Source of the DNA: Pseudomonas saudiphocaensis
GTDB taxonomy: Bacteria; Pseudomonadota; Gammaproteobacteria; Pseudomonadales; Pseudomonadaceae
Length of the DNA: 64,000 nucleotides
Direction: 5' to 3'
Assembly (NCBI RefSeq): GCF_000756775.1
Contig: NZ_CCSF01000001.1
Span: 1,054,001-1,118,000 of the forward strand
This document shows positions 19,247-29,716 of this stretch, in pieces. The position numbers were made by a program, and so were the translations under genes. The notes below the pieces were generated by a model. It was not told the origin of the DNA, did no database searches, and worked only from the letters and a program-made list of their open reading frames with translations. Every line of letters starts with the position of its first letter. Positions within the stretch are counted from its first letter, which is position 1.

Positions 19247-20077
19247 CTAGCTGCAGGAAGGCGACTGTTCGGCTTTCTTGGCCGCATCCCAAAGCGCATC
19301 AAGCTCTTCGAGGTCGCAGGCTTCGATAGGCCGCCCGGCGTCGCGCAGGGCCTGCTCGATGTAACGGAAGCGTCGTTCGAACTTGCGGTTGGCTGCGCGC
19401 AGGGCGTTTTCCGGGTCGACTTTCAGATGCCTGGCCAAATTGACCGTGACGAACAGCAGGTCCCCAATTTCCTCGGCGATGGCCTGCTCATCGTTCTCAC
19501 TCATGGCCACCAGCACTTCATCCAGCTCCTCGCGCACCTTGTCGACCACAGGCAAGGCCTCCGGCCAGTCGAAACCAACCTGGGCGGTGCGCTTCTGCAG
19601 CTTCACCGCGCGACTCAGCGCCGGCAGTGCCGAAGGCACGTCATCGAGCAGCGACAACTGTTCCGGCGCGGCGGCCTTCTCGGCACGCTCCTCGGCCTTG
19701 ATCTCTTCCCAGCGACGCTTGACCGCCGCTTCGTCGAGGCGCGGAATATCGGTCGAGCCATACAGGTCGCCGTCGGGAAAGACATGGGGATGCCGACGCA
19801 CCAGCTTGCGGGTAATGCTATCCACCACCTGGGCAAATTCGAAGCGCCCCTCCTCCCGCGCCAGCTGGCTGTAGTACACCACCTGAAACAGCAGATCGCC
19901 CAGCTCTCCCGGCAGATGCTCGAAATCACCGTTCTCGATGGCATCCGCCACCTCGTAGGCCTCTTCGATGGTATGCGGGACGATGCTGGCGTAATCCTGC
20001 TGCAGGTCCCAGGGGCAACCATGCTGCGGGTCACGCAGCCGCGCCATCAGGTGCAGGAGGTCGTTGAGTTGGTACAT
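19247..20077 (-). CDS. mazG: Nucleoside triphosphate pyrophosphohydrolase MazG
   Basis: 276-residue all-alpha NTP pyrophosphatase with the usual two MazG domains. The first carries CPWDLQQDYASIVPHTIEEAYE and ELGDLLFQVVYY, the second VREELDEVL and AEEIGDLLFVTVNLARH. The EExxE and ExxD metal-binding pairs are intact in both. It hydrolyses NTPs and dNTPs, removing aberrant ones, and in some bacteria lowers (p)ppGpp. That is notable because relA is directly upstream (150 bases). The start at 20077 has GAGGAA upstream. Confidence 0.96.
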   Translation of the reverse strand: MYQLNDLLHLMARLRDPQHGCPWDLQQDYASIVPHTIEEAYEVADAIENGDFEHLPGELGDLLFQVVYYSQLAREEGRFEFAQVVDSITRKLVRRHPHVFPDGDLYGSTDIPRLDEAAVKRRWEEIKAEERAEKAAAPEQLSLLDDVPSALPALSRAVKLQKRTAQVGFDWPEALPVVDKVREELDEVLVAMSENDEQAIAEEIGDLLFVTVNLARHLKVDPENALRAANRKFERRFRYIEQALRDAGRPIEACDLEELDALWDAAKKAEQSPSCS

Positions 20078-20114
20078 GGGATTCCTCGGACCGGGGCAAT
20101 CGTAACGGCGTTCC

Positions 20115-20142
20115 GGTGGATGTAAAAAGCGACATCCACCCT
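20115..20142. repeat. REP-like palindrome, GTAGGGTGGA family, copy e
   Basis: A 28-base hairpin, starting GGTGGATGTAAAAAGCGACA, between relA and mazG. It is identical to 19152-19179 beyond mazG and in direct orientation. Confidence 0.85.
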
Positions 20143-20227
20143 ATAAATCAGGCGTTCTGTGCAAATGCCTGACCGTCGCGAGCGATGGCCAGACAAGGCG
20201 AAAGGCAGTATGGCCGAGCGCAGCAGG

Positions 20228-22471
20228 TCAGGAGGCGCGCTGGCGCTTGGCCTCGATAATATTCGGCAACTGCGAGATCCGGCTTAGAAGCCGCCCGAGC
20301 GCGTTCAGCCCAGGAATTTCGATGGTCAGCAACATCTGCGCGGTGCTGTCTTCCTTGTTGGATCGGGTGTTGGTCGAGAGGACGTTGATCCGCTCGTTGA
20401 GCAGCACCTGGGAGATGTCACGCAGCAGCCCGGCGCGGTCGTAGGCGCGGATGACGATATCCACCGGATAGGTTTTCTCCGGAATCGGACCCCAGCTGAC
20501 CTGAATAATCCGCTCCGGCTCGCGGCCCTCAAGCTGCAGTACCGATGCGCAATCCTGGCGGTGGATACTGACACCACGGCCAACGGTGATGTAGCCCACG
20601 ATAGGGTCACCCGGCAGCGGCTGGCAGCAACCGGCCATCTGCGTCAGCAGGTTGCCGACACCCTGAATCTGCACGTCGCCGCGCTTGCCCGGCTTGTAGG
20701 GCGTTGAGCGCCGGGGAATCAGTTCCAGCTGATCGTAGCCGCGTTCCGGCTCCACCAGTTGCTGCGCCAGATTGACCAGATAGGCCAGACGCAGGTCGCC
20801 GGCACCCAGGGCGGCGAACATGTCTTCGGCGACTTTCAGGTTGGCCTTTTCCGCCAGCTTGTCGAAATCCACCGGAGGCAGGTCCAGACGTGCCAGCTCG
20901 CGCTCGAGCATCGCCTTGCCGGCGGCGACGTTCTGATCGCGGGCCTGCAGCTTGAACCAGTGGACGATCTTCGCCCGCGAGCGCGAGCTGGTGATATAGC
21001 CCAGGTTGGGGTTCAGCCAGTCACGGCTCGGCGAGCCCTGCTTGCTGGTGATGATTTCTACCTGCTCGCCGGTCTGCAGCGTGTAGTTGAGCGGCACGAT
21101 GCGCCCGTTGACCTTGGCGCCCCGGCAGTTGTGGCCGATCTCGGTATGCACGCGATAGGCAAAATCCAGCGGCGTGGCGCCCTTGGGCAAATCGATGGCA
21201 TGGCCGTCGGGGGTAAAGACGTAGACCCGGTCCGGCTCGATATCAACGCGCAGCTGATCGGCCAGCCCGCCGATGTCGCCCAGTTCCTCGTGCCATTCAA
21301 GCACCTGGCGTAGCCAGGCGATCTTTTCTTCGTAATGATCGGAGCCGGAGTTGACGTCGGTGCCCTTGTAGCGCCAGTGCGCGCAGACGCCCAGCTCGGC
21401 TTCCTCGTGCATGGCCTTGGTGCGAATCTGCACTTCCAGCACCTTGCCCTCAGGGCCGATCACGGCGGTGTGCAGCGAGCGGTAGCCGTTTTCCTTGGGG
21501 TTGGCGATGTAATCGTCGAACTCTTTGGGGATGTGCCGCCATAGCGTATGCACGATGCCCAGCGCGGTATAGCAATCACGCACTTGGGGCACCAGGACGC
21601 GCACCGCACGGACGTCGTAGATCTGGCTGAACTGCAGGCCTTTCTTCTGCATCTTTCGCCAGATGGAATAGATATGTTTGGCACGCCCGTCGATCTCGGG
21701 TTCGATTCCGGCTGCGGTCAGCTCGTCCTGCAGCTGTTGCACCACGTTGTCGATGTACTGCTCGCGATCCACGCGCCGCTCATGCAGCAACTGCGCGATC
21801 TGCTTGTACTGCTCAGGCTCGAGGTAGCGGAAGGACAGGTCCTCCAGCTCCCACTTGATATGGCCGATGCCCAGCCGATGGGCCAGCGGCGCGTAGATAT
21901 CGAATACCTCGCGGGCGACGCGGTGGCGCTTATCGTCATCGGCGTTCTTCACCGCCCGGATGGCGCAAGTGCGCTCGGCCAGCTTGATCAGCGCGACGCG
22001 CACGTCATCGACCATGGCCACCAGCATCTTGCGCAGGTTTTCCACCTGGGTCTTGGGGCCGAGCACCAGCGACTCGCGAGGGTTCAGACTGGTGCTGATC
22101 GCCGCCATGCGCAGCACCCCGGCTATAAGCTTGGCGACCACCGGGCCGAATTGACGATGCACATCGGCCAGCTGGATCTTGCCCTCGCGCACGCCGCGAT
22201 AGATGACGCCGGCCACCAGACTTTCCTGATCAAGCTTGAGGTCGGCAAGAATCAGGGCGATTTCAAGCCCGGTCTGGTAGCTGGACGTGCCTTCGCTCCA
22301 CAGGTTCTGTGCCGCGTTGGCCTGCTGTTCGGCCTCACGGGCGTAGTCGCAGGCTTTCTTGAGTGCGTCACGGTCGAGCGCCGGGAGCATGCCCTGCACA
22401 TGATCGAGCCAGCTTTCGAGATTGATGCTGCCGTCGGTATTGATCGGCTGAAGCGCTCTGACCTGAACCAT
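20228..22471 (-). CDS. relA: (p)ppGpp synthetase RelA
   Basis: 747-residue ribosome-associated ppGpp synthetase of the stringent response, the same length as the P. aeruginosa protein as I recall it. The N-terminal hydrolase-like domain lacks the catalytic His-Asp pair (YRGVREGKI in its place), so the enzyme should be synthesis-only. The synthetase domain shows NPKENGYRSLHTAVIGPEGKVLE. A TGS domain (VYVFTPDGHAIDLPKGATPLDFAY), a zinc-finger region with CCQPLPGD, and a C-terminal ACT domain follow. The ATG at 22471 (MVQVRALQPINTDGS) has GAGGGAAG upstream and is preferred to the ATG seven codons earlier. Confidence 0.96.
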   Translation of the reverse strand: MVQVRALQPINTDGSINLESWLDHVQGMLPALDRDALKKACDYAREAEQQANAAQNLWSEGTSSYQTGLEIALILADLKLDQESLVAGVIYRGVREGKIQLADVHRQFGPVVAKLIAGVLRMAAISTSLNPRESLVLGPKTQVENLRKMLVAMVDDVRVALIKLAERTCAIRAVKNADDDKRHRVAREVFDIYAPLAHRLGIGHIKWELEDLSFRYLEPEQYKQIAQLLHERRVDREQYIDNVVQQLQDELTAAGIEPEIDGRAKHIYSIWRKMQKKGLQFSQIYDVRAVRVLVPQVRDCYTALGIVHTLWRHIPKEFDDYIANPKENGYRSLHTAVIGPEGKVLEVQIRTKAMHEEAELGVCAHWRYKGTDVNSGSDHYEEKIAWLRQVLEWHEELGDIGGLADQLRVDIEPDRVYVFTPDGHAIDLPKGATPLDFAYRVHTEIGHNCRGAKVNGRIVPLNYTLQTGEQVEIITSKQGSPSRDWLNPNLGYITSSRSRAKIVHWFKLQARDQNVAAGKAMLERELARLDLPPVDFDKLAEKANLKVAEDMFAALGAGDLRLAYLVNLAQQLVEPERGYDQLELIPRRSTPYKPGKRGDVQIQGVGNLLTQMAGCCQPLPGDPIVGYITVGRGVSIHRQDCASVLQLEGREPERIIQVSWGPIPEKTYPVDIVIRAYDRAGLLRDISQVLLNERINVLSTNTRSNKEDSTAQMLLTIEIPGLNALGRLLSRISQLPNIIEAKRQRAS

Positions 22472-22541
22472 TGTTATCTTCCCTCTATGCAATTACTGCA
22501 TCTACTGCATCGAACACGCCAGCTTTAAAGCGGAATCGTTA

Positions 22542-23894
22542 CTACCCAGGCTTGGTAAAAAACGCCATGGCCTCTACGTGTGCCGTCTGCGGAAACATGT
22601 CCAGCACGCCGACCTTTTCCAGCTGATAACCCTGACGAACCAGCTCGGCCGCATCTCGTGCCAACGTTGCAGGGTTGCACGAAACATAGGCCACGCGCCG
22701 TGCGCCTAAAGTCGACATTTGCCCGACCAGCTCGTATGCACCATCACGCGGTGGGTCCAGCAGTACCGCGGCAAAACCGCCCCTGGCCCATTCGGCCTGT
22801 ACCAGCGGCTTCGACAGATCGGCCTGATAAAAGTGCGCTGTCCCAAGGCCATTACGCACCGCATTGGTGCGGGCTCGCTCGACCATTTCCGCAACACCTT
22901 CGACCGCAACAACGTCGGCGCCAAGGCGGGCCAGCGGCAGAGCAAAATTTCCCAGTCCGCAGAATAGATCCAGCACGCGCTCGCCGCCCTGTGGCGCCAG
23001 CCAAGCCAGGGCCTGGGCGATCATCGCCTCGTTGACCGGAGCGTTGACCTGAACGAAGTCACCCGGCCGCCACTCCAGCTCCAGGTCCCACGTAGGCAGC
23101 CGGTAGCCCAGCGCCGTATCCGGCTCCAACGGCTGAGGTTGCCCATCGCCCTGCAACCAAAGCTGAACGCCCTGCTCCCGCGCGAAGATCGCCAGTCGCT
23201 CCCGGTCCGCATCGGCCAGCGCTGCCGTATGCCGAATCAGCACGGCCTCGGCAAAGCCGCTGAACAACTCCACATGGCCCAGCACCTGAGGTTTTTCCAG
23301 TTCGTGCAGAGTCTTCAACAAGCCCGGCAGCAGCGTTTGCAAAGGCTGTACCAGCACCAGGCATTCCTGGATCGAAACGATGTCCTGGCTGGCTGCGGCC
23401 CGAAAGCCTACGTCCAGCCGGCGTGCAGCAACATTCCAGCGCACCGCCAGCCGAGCGCGCCGACGATAACCAAACTCCGGGCCAGTCAGCGCCGGTGCCC
23501 AGCTCTTCGGCTGCAGCCCTTGCCGCGAGAGCTGATCGGCCAAGCTGCGCTCCTTGAGTGCCAGCTGATCTTCAGCCGGCAGGTGCTGCAGATTGCAGCC
23601 GCCACAGGTGCGAGCATGAGCACAGGGCTCGATACGGCGCTGCTCGCTGGCAATCAGGACCCGCTCGCTGCGCGCCTCGACCACCTTGCTGCGCGCCACC
23701 AGCACGCGCGCCTCGATCTCTTCGCCAGGCAAGGCGCCCTCGACGAACCAGGTCCGCCCTTCAATAAAGGCAATGCCACGCCCGTCGTTGGCCAAACGCT
23801 CGATACGCAAGCGCTGTTTCTTGCCCACCGGAATCTGTGCTTTCTTCTCGCCCCCGCTGGGCTGAAAGCGCAGGCCACCACCGTTTCGGGCCAT
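22542..23894 (-). CDS. rlmD: 23S rRNA (uracil1939-C5)-methyltransferase RlmD
   Basis: 450-residue RumA-type enzyme. A TRAM domain ([16 protein letters not shown]) is followed by the iron-sulfur cluster cysteines [15 protein letters not shown] plus Cys in IQECLVL. The methyltransferase domain has [16 protein letters not shown], the LLDPPRDGA motif and the catalytic Cys in [12 protein letters not shown]. The ATG at 23894 is chosen because TTGGAG precedes it and homology starts there; the frame is open 32 codons further. It lies 31 bases after cysM and 70 before relA, probably in one operon. Confidence 0.95.
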   Translation of the reverse strand: MARNGGGLRFQPSGGEKKAQIPVGKKQRLRIERLANDGRGIAFIEGRTWFVEGALPGEEIEARVLVARSKVVEARSERVLIASEQRRIEPCAHARTCGGCNLQHLPAEDQLALKERSLADQLSRQGLQPKSWAPALTGPEFGYRRRARLAVRWNVAARRLDVGFRAAASQDIVSIQECLVLVQPLQTLLPGLLKTLHELEKPQVLGHVELFSGFAEAVLIRHTAALADADRERLAIFAREQGVQLWLQGDGQPQPLEPDTALGYRLPTWDLELEWRPGDFVQVNAPVNEAMIAQALAWLAPQGGERVLDLFCGLGNFALPLARLGADVVAVEGVAEMVERARTNAVRNGLGTAHFYQADLSKPLVQAEWARGGFAAVLLDPPRDGAYELVGQMSTLGARRVAYVSCNPATLARDAAELVRQGYQLEKVGVLDMFPQTAHVEAMAFFTKPG

Positions 23895-23925
23895 CAGTGG
23901 CTCCAACCGATCAAAATCGGATCGC

Positions 23926-24828
23926 TCATTTGGGTTCGTCGTAAACGCCGGTGGACAGATAACGATCGCCCCGGTCGCAAATGATGGCAACGATCACCGC
24001 ATTTTCGACTTCCTGCGACAGACGCAACGCCGCAGCCACCGCCCCGCCCGAGGACACGCCGCAGAAGATGCCTTCTTCGCGAGCCAGGCGGCGCATCACA
24101 TGCTCGGCCTCGGCCTGGGACATATCCACCACCCGGTCCACCCGCTCGGCCTGATAGATCTTCGGCAGGTATTCCTGCGGCCAGCGGCGAATACCCGGGA
24201 TGGCCGAGCCTTCCATGGGTTGCAAGCCAACGATCTGCACCTGGGGGTTCTGCTCCTTGAGGTAGCGCGACACGCCCATGATGGTGCCGGTGGTACCCAT
24301 GGAGCTGACGAAATGGGTGATGCCGCCGCCGGTCTGCTGCCAGATTTCCGGGCCGGTGCTGCTGTAGTGGGCCTCGGGGTTGTCACCATTGGCGAACTGG
24401 TCGAGTACCCTGCCACGGCCTTCGGCCTGCATCTTCAGCGCCAGGTCACGGGCACCTTCCATGCCCTCTTCCTTGCTCACCAGAATCAGCTCGGCACCAT
24501 AGGCGGTCATTGCCGCCTTGCGCTCGGCGCTGGAGTTATCCGGCATGATCAGGATGAACTTGTAGCCCTTGATCGCCGCGGCCATGGCCAGGGCGATGCC
24601 GGTATTGCCCGAAGTCGCTTCGATCAGCGTATCGCCAGGCTTGATGTCGCCACGGGCCTCGGCGCGGGCAATCATCGACAGCGCCGGACGGTCCTTGACC
24701 GAGCCGGCGGGGTTGTTGCCTTCGAGCTTGACCAGCAGCGTGTTGCTGGTTTCACCCGGCAGACGTTGCAGGCGAACCAGCGGAGTGTTGCCGACGCAAT
24801 CGGCAATGGTCGGGTACTGAATAGTCAT
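23926..24828 (-). CDS. cysM: Cysteine synthase B CysM
   Basis: 300-residue PLP enzyme that makes cysteine from O-acetylserine with sulfide or thiosulfate. The PLP lysine is Lys45 in PAGSVKDRP, the substrate loop is [10 protein letters not shown], and the phosphate loop is [12 protein letters not shown]. The B-type character is supported by [15 protein letters not shown] and the C-terminal [13 protein letters not shown]. The start ATG 24828 ([20 protein letters not shown]) is conserved. It heads the minus-strand run cysM-rlmD-relA-mazG and is divergent from ggt. Confidence 0.95.
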   Translation of the reverse strand: MTIQYPTIADCVGNTPLVRLQRLPGETSNTLLVKLEGNNPAGSVKDRPALSMIARAEARGDIKPGDTLIEATSGNTGIALAMAAAIKGYKFILIMPDNSSAERKAAMTAYGAELILVSKEEGMEGARDLALKMQAEGRGRVLDQFANGDNPEAHYSSTGPEIWQQTGGGITHFVSSMGTTGTIMGVSRYLKEQNPQVQIVGLQPMEGSAIPGIRRWPQEYLPKIYQAERVDRVVDMSQAEAEHVMRRLAREEGIFCGVSSGGAVAAALRLSQEVENAVIVAIICDRGDRYLSTGVYDEPK

Positions 24829-25005
24829 GGTGTGGTAGAACCGCACGGCGTGAAAAGGCGCACATGATACCGGCAACGCTCGACCACGTGCAGAGCGCAA
24901 TCTGCTGGTACGCGCTTCGGCCTATCGTCTATTTGGTCCGGAACGTTCGTTAAGCAGGCTTTTCTGTAAGCTGTCGGCAAAGCTTATGGTCAACGAGTGA
25001 ATTCC

Positions 25006-26802
25006 ATGTTCAACGCACGCATTGCCCTTCTTTCAAGCCTGCTGCTGATGGGCCTAAGCGCCTGCCACGCGCCAGAGCACCAGGCTGAATATGCGCAGAT
25101 TGCCCCCGAAGCTGCCAGCGGCCTGACCACCAAGCCCGGCTGGGCCGTTGAGCGTTTTGCTGTAGCGGCCGCCAACCCGCTGGCCACTGAAGCCGGCTAT
25201 CAGATTCTCAAGGCCGGCGGCAGTGCACTGGATGCTGCCATCGCCGTGCAGATGGTGCTGACCCTGGTCGAGCCGCAATCAAGCGGGATTGGCGGTGGCG
25301 CCTACCTGCTGCACTGGGATGGCGAGCGAGTCGCCGCGTTTGATGGCCGTGAAACGGCGCCGGCCGGCGTGGATGAAAATCTGTTCCTCAACGCCGATGG
25401 CGCACCGATGGACTTCCTTCAGGCCGTGGTCGGTGGCCGCTCAGTGGGTGTGCCCGGCGTGCTGAAAATGCTCGAACAGGCCCATCAGGAATACGGCAAA
25501 CTGCCCTGGAAAGACTTGTTCCAGAGCGCCATTGCCCTTGCCGAAGATGGCTTCGAGGTCAGCCCACGCCTGCATGCCCTGCTCGCGCGTGACCCGGCCC
25601 TGCGGGACAATCAGCAGGCAGCCGCCTTCTATTACCAGGAGGACGGTTCTCCCCTACCGGTCGGCCACCGCCTGCGCAATCCGGCCCTCGGCGCGCTACT
25701 GCGCGAAGTGGCTGAGCACGGCAGCAAGGCCTTTTATGGAGGGCGTAACGCCGAAACCATGATCAAGCAGGTCAGAGGGCACTCAAGCAATCCCGGCTAC
25801 CTGACTCTCGCCGACCTTGATGGCTACCAACCCCGCCAACTCGAAGCCATGTGCACCCTCTGGCAGCAACGCTACCGCGTCTGCGGCTTCCCACCGCCTT
25901 CCTCGGGGCATATTACCCAGATGCAGATCCTGGGAATGCTGGAGAACTTGCCACCCGTACCGGCGCTGGAACAGGGCGTCCCTTCCGCTGATTTCCTGCA
26001 TCGCTACACCGAGGCGGCGCGCCTGGCCTATGCCGATCGTGCGCAGTACCTGGCCGACCCGGATTTCGTACCGGCGCCCGGCGGCACCTGGAACAGCCTG
26101 CTCGCCCCGGCTTACCTGAAACAGCGTGCCGCGATGATCGGCGAACGCAGCATGGGCACGGCCGAAGCGGGCAATCCTGGTTCCATGTCCGTCGCCTTCG
26201 CGGCGCAACCCGCACAGCCCGAGTACGGCACCAGCCATATCAGCATCGTCGATGCTGAAGGCAATGCACTGGCGATGACCTCCAGCATCGAACAGGCATT
26301 CGGCTCGCGAATGCTCAACGATGGAGGCACCGGTCTGCCCGGCGGCTACCTGTTGAACAACGAGCTCACCGATTTCTCCTTTACCCCCAAAGATGCCGAA
26401 GGGCGCCCGGTGGCAAATCGCGTCGAGGCGAACAAGCGCCCACGTTCGAGCATGAACCCGACACTGGTTTTCGATGCCGAGGATAACCGCCTGCTGGCCA
26501 GCATCGGCTCACCCGGCGGCTCGGCGATCATTCACTTCACCGCCAAGACCCTGCTCGGCCTTTACGACTGGGAACTGGATGCGCAACGGGCCATCGACCT
26601 GCCGAACTTCGGCAGCTTCAACGGGCCAACAGTGCTGGAAGCCGGACGCTTCCCGGCGGGCACCCGCAAAGCGCTCGAAGCCCGCGGTCACGAGGTAAGG
26701 GAGTCGGCGCTGACCAGCGGCCTGCAGGCGATTCAGCGCACCGAGAGCGGCTGGTTCGGCGGCGCCGACCCGCGCCGTGAAGGCGTAGTGATGGGAGAGT
26801 AA
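25006..26802 (+). CDS. ggt: Gamma-glutamyltransferase, lipoprotein type
   Basis: 598-residue N-terminal-nucleophile hydrolase that transfers or hydrolyses the gamma-glutamyl group of glutathione. The autocatalytic Thr409 is in YGTSHISIVD, where the precursor splits into large and small subunits. The glycine loop SPGGSAIIHF and PRSSMNPTLV are also present. The N-terminus has a lipobox, LMGLSAC with Cys20, so the protein is predicted to be a membrane-anchored periplasmic lipoprotein rather than a freely soluble enzyme. The ATG at 25006 is used; a GTG at 24997 is an alternative, and neither has a strong ribosome site. It is divergent from cysM, so both neighbours concern thiol metabolism. Confidence 0.93.
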   Translation: MFNARIALLSSLLLMGLSACHAPEHQAEYAQIAPEAASGLTTKPGWAVERFAVAAANPLATEAGYQILKAGGSALDAAIAVQMVLTLVEPQSSGIGGGAYLLHWDGERVAAFDGRETAPAGVDENLFLNADGAPMDFLQAVVGGRSVGVPGVLKMLEQAHQEYGKLPWKDLFQSAIALAEDGFEVSPRLHALLARDPALRDNQQAAAFYYQEDGSPLPVGHRLRNPALGALLREVAEHGSKAFYGGRNAETMIKQVRGHSSNPGYLTLADLDGYQPRQLEAMCTLWQQRYRVCGFPPPSSGHITQMQILGMLENLPPVPALEQGVPSADFLHRYTEAARLAYADRAQYLADPDFVPAPGGTWNSLLAPAYLKQRAAMIGERSMGTAEAGNPGSMSVAFAAQPAQPEYGTSHISIVDAEGNALAMTSSIEQAFGSRMLNDGGTGLPGGYLLNNELTDFSFTPKDAEGRPVANRVEANKRPRSSMNPTLVFDAEDNRLLASIGSPGGSAIIHFTAKTLLGLYDWELDAQRAIDLPNFGSFNGPTVLEAGRFPAGTRKALEARGHEVRESALTSGLQAIQRTESGWFGGADPRREGVVMGE

Positions 26803-26844
26803 GGGCCGCACTCATGCAAGAGCATGGGTGCTAGCAGTCAGCCG

Positions 26845-29613
26845 TTAGATGCCGCCACCCACATCAACCGACGCCTCGCTCAGCAGGCGGTCGATGGCCA
26901 GATCCAGCTCGTCCAGCGCCTGGATAGCGTTTGGGTGATTTTTCTTCAGCAGAATTTCACCGCGTTCACAGGCCGCGCGCAGCTGCGGCACCCCGCAATA
27001 GCGTGTTGCGCCGTGCAACCGGTGCACACGCTCAATCAACGTTTGCCGATCATTGGCTAGCCGCGCCTCACGAATGCCCTGGCGATCCTCTTCCAGGGAA
27101 CCCAGCAACATGCCGATCATTTCTGCTGCCAGGTCGGCCTTGCCCGCTGCCAGCCGCAGGCCCTCTTCAGGATCAAACACCTTGAGGTTGTTCTCCGGCG
27201 GCATCGGTTCCACAGGCGCAAACACAGCGGTGCTGCGCGGCAACGGCAGGCCGGTCCACTTCAAAACCACCTGCGCCAGCTGCCGTTCACTGATCGGCTT
27301 GGTCAGGTAGTCGTCCAGACCGCTTTGCAGCAGCGAGCGCTTTTCGCTGGACAGCGCATGGGCAGTGAGCGCAACGATTGGCAACGGCGGCCGATCACAG
27401 TCGAACTCCCATTGGCGGATGGCCTCGGTGGTCTGCCGGCCGTCCATGCCTGGCATTTGCATGTCCATGAACACCATGTCGAAGTCCGTGCGCTTGACCG
27501 CCTCAAGCGCCTCCTGGCCGCTACTCACTGCCACGGCCTCGCCACCCATGTGAATCAGCAGGGTTTCCAGCAGCAGCAGGTTGGCCGGGTTGTCATCGAC
27601 ACAAAGCACACGCGGCGCGCGAGTAGCGGACACCACGACTGGCTCGACCAGCGCCTGCTGCGGGTGCAGCAGATCGAGCAGGACCCGCTGTAGCTTGCGT
27701 GTACAGGCCGGCTTGCCCTGTAGCTGGGAATAGGTGTGGGATTCGGGCAGTGCCTCGTGAAACTGCGTCTGCTCGCTGGTCGGACAGAGCACAATGGATT
27801 TGCAGCCAAGCCCCTCTAGCTCCCACAAACGCGGACGCAGTTGTTCCGGAGCGATTTCGCGCTCGGTCACGCCCAGTACCGCCGCTTCGATAGGCTCGAT
27901 GCTCCGCTGCGCGGAGACCGCTTCCTGCAACTGGTCCAGGCTGTCGAAGGGCAAAACCTGCAAGCCGCAGCTTTCCAGCTGATGACGCAATGCCTCGCGC
28001 GTCAGCGGATGCAGCTCAAGCATCGCCACTCGGCGCCCGATCAGCGCCGGACGGGGTAGATCCTCCACATCATCTGCAGCCCTGGGCAGGCTCAGGCTAA
28101 GCCAGAACTCGGAGCCTTCATCCGGAATGCTGTCGACGCCGATTTCACCGCCCATTTGTTCCACAAGGCGCTTGGAAATCACCAGGCCCAGGCCGGTGCC
28201 GCCCGGCTGGCGCGACAGCGAGTTGTCCGCCTGGCTGAAGGCCTGGAACAGCGCCCGCAAGTCGTGCTCGGTCAGGCCGATACCGGTGTCTTGCACACTG
28301 ATGCGCAGTTGCGCGCGATCGCTGCGCTCGTCCTCGACCATGGCGCGAACGACGATGGTGCCTTCATTGGTGAACTTGATGGCATTGCTCACCAGGTTGG
28401 TCAGTATCTGCTTGAGGCGCTGCGGGTCGCCCACCAGCGACAACGGTGTGTCGCGATAGACCAGGCTGACCAGTTCCAGCTGCTTGGCATGCGCTGCCGG
28501 GCCGAGGATGGTCAGGGTTTCCTCGATCAGATCGCGCAGATTGAACGGCACGCTCTCCAGAATCAGCTTGCCAGCCTCGATTTTGGAGAAGTCGAGAATC
28601 TCGTTGATGATGCCCAGCAGACTGTCGGCAGAACGCTCGATGGTCGACAGGTAATCCTGCTGGCGCGGGGTCAGGTCGCTTTTCTGCAGCAGGTGGGTAA
28701 AGCCGAGAATGCCATTGAGTGGCGTACGGATTTCATGGCTCATGTTGGCCAGGAATTCGGATTTGATCCGGCTCGCTTCCAATGCTTCCTTACGCGCCAG
28801 ATCCAGCTCGATGTTCTGGATCTCGATGGTTTCCAGGTTCTGCCGCACATCTTCGGTGGCCTGGTCGATGCTCTGCTGCAGCTCTTCCCGGGCGCTGAGC
28901 AGGGACTCGGCCATGCGGTTGATCCCCGCCGCCAGTTCGTCCATCTCATGACTGCCAAGTGCCGGCAGTCGGGTTTCGAGGTGACCATCACGCAACTGCG
29001 CCACCGCAGCCTTGATCTGGTGCAGCGGCTTGCTGATGGCGCCACTCATGCGCAACGCCAGCATCGCGGTGATCAGCAAACCGGCGCCGATCAGCATCAG
29101 GCTGGTAAACATGCTGCGGTAGCCACGCAGCAGTGTGCCCTCGTGGGACAGCTCCAGTTCCAACCAGCCGATCTGCTGCTGGTTGCTGTTCGGGCCGATA
29201 CTGGCCAGGTGCAGGTGCCTGCCGAGGATCGGCAATAGGATGCGGCTGGTATCGAGGTTACTGACTTGGGTCAGCGCTTCCGGATCAGCCGGCGGCGGTG
29301 GCGTAATCATGTTGGGCCCGGCGTGGGCCAGCAGGTTGCGCTCGATATCCAGCACCGTCACCGCTCGCACGTCTGGCTGGTCGAGCACCTGATTGAGAAT
29401 GCGCTGCAATCGTTGGCCATATCCCTGCGCCATGGCTGGCGCGGCCAGGGGAGCCAGCTGCGTGGCAATCAGCTTCCCCCGCTCATTGAGCTGGTGACGC
29501 ATCTCGGTCAGCTGCATCCAGGAGAAGTAGGCGCCGAGCACAAGGGCCAGCGCGGTCCCCGGCAGCAATGTCAGCAGCACTACACGACTTTTGATTCCCA
29601 AGTCCTTGAGCAT
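26845..29613 (-). CDS. gacS: Hybrid sensor histidine kinase GacS
   Basis: 922-residue BarA/GacS-type kinase that phosphorylates GacA and so controls Rsm small RNAs, secondary metabolism and virulence traits. Domains in order: TM1 near residues 12-32, periplasmic sensor, TM2 near 165-190, HAMP, HisKA with His293 in [11 protein letters not shown], HATPase with [14 protein letters not shown], a degenerate receiver lacking the acceptor Asp, a true receiver with Asp717 in [10 protein letters not shown], and a C-terminal Hpt with His867 in HRLHGATR. The start at 29613 ([11 protein letters not shown]) matches known GacS; an ATG six codons earlier is possible. It is convergent with ggt. Confidence 0.96.
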   Translation of the reverse strand: MLKDLGIKSRVVLLTLLPGTALALVLGAYFSWMQLTEMRHQLNERGKLIATQLAPLAAPAMAQGYGQRLQRILNQVLDQPDVRAVTVLDIERNLLAHAGPNMITPPPPADPEALTQVSNLDTSRILLPILGRHLHLASIGPNSNQQQIGWLELELSHEGTLLRGYRSMFTSLMLIGAGLLITAMLALRMSGAISKPLHQIKAAVAQLRDGHLETRLPALGSHEMDELAAGINRMAESLLSAREELQQSIDQATEDVRQNLETIEIQNIELDLARKEALEASRIKSEFLANMSHEIRTPLNGILGFTHLLQKSDLTPRQQDYLSTIERSADSLLGIINEILDFSKIEAGKLILESVPFNLRDLIEETLTILGPAAHAKQLELVSLVYRDTPLSLVGDPQRLKQILTNLVSNAIKFTNEGTIVVRAMVEDERSDRAQLRISVQDTGIGLTEHDLRALFQAFSQADNSLSRQPGGTGLGLVISKRLVEQMGGEIGVDSIPDEGSEFWLSLSLPRAADDVEDLPRPALIGRRVAMLELHPLTREALRHQLESCGLQVLPFDSLDQLQEAVSAQRSIEPIEAAVLGVTEREIAPEQLRPRLWELEGLGCKSIVLCPTSEQTQFHEALPESHTYSQLQGKPACTRKLQRVLLDLLHPQQALVEPVVVSATRAPRVLCVDDNPANLLLLETLLIHMGGEAVAVSSGQEALEAVKRTDFDMVFMDMQMPGMDGRQTTEAIRQWEFDCDRPPLPIVALTAHALSSEKRSLLQSGLDDYLTKPISERQLAQVVLKWTGLPLPRSTAVFAPVEPMPPENNLKVFDPEEGLRLAAGKADLAAEMIGMLLGSLEEDRQGIREARLANDRQTLIERVHRLHGATRYCGVPQLRAACERGEILLKKNHPNAIQALDELDLAIDRLLSEASVDVGGGI

Positions 29614-29716
29614 GAATCCTTCCATTCCCATGATTGCCAGACGGCAGTGTAGCGGCTCAATGACGGGGAATCTGCCCTCTCATCCGTGAGCAGAGCGTCA
29701 ATTGCGGCGAAGGGGG

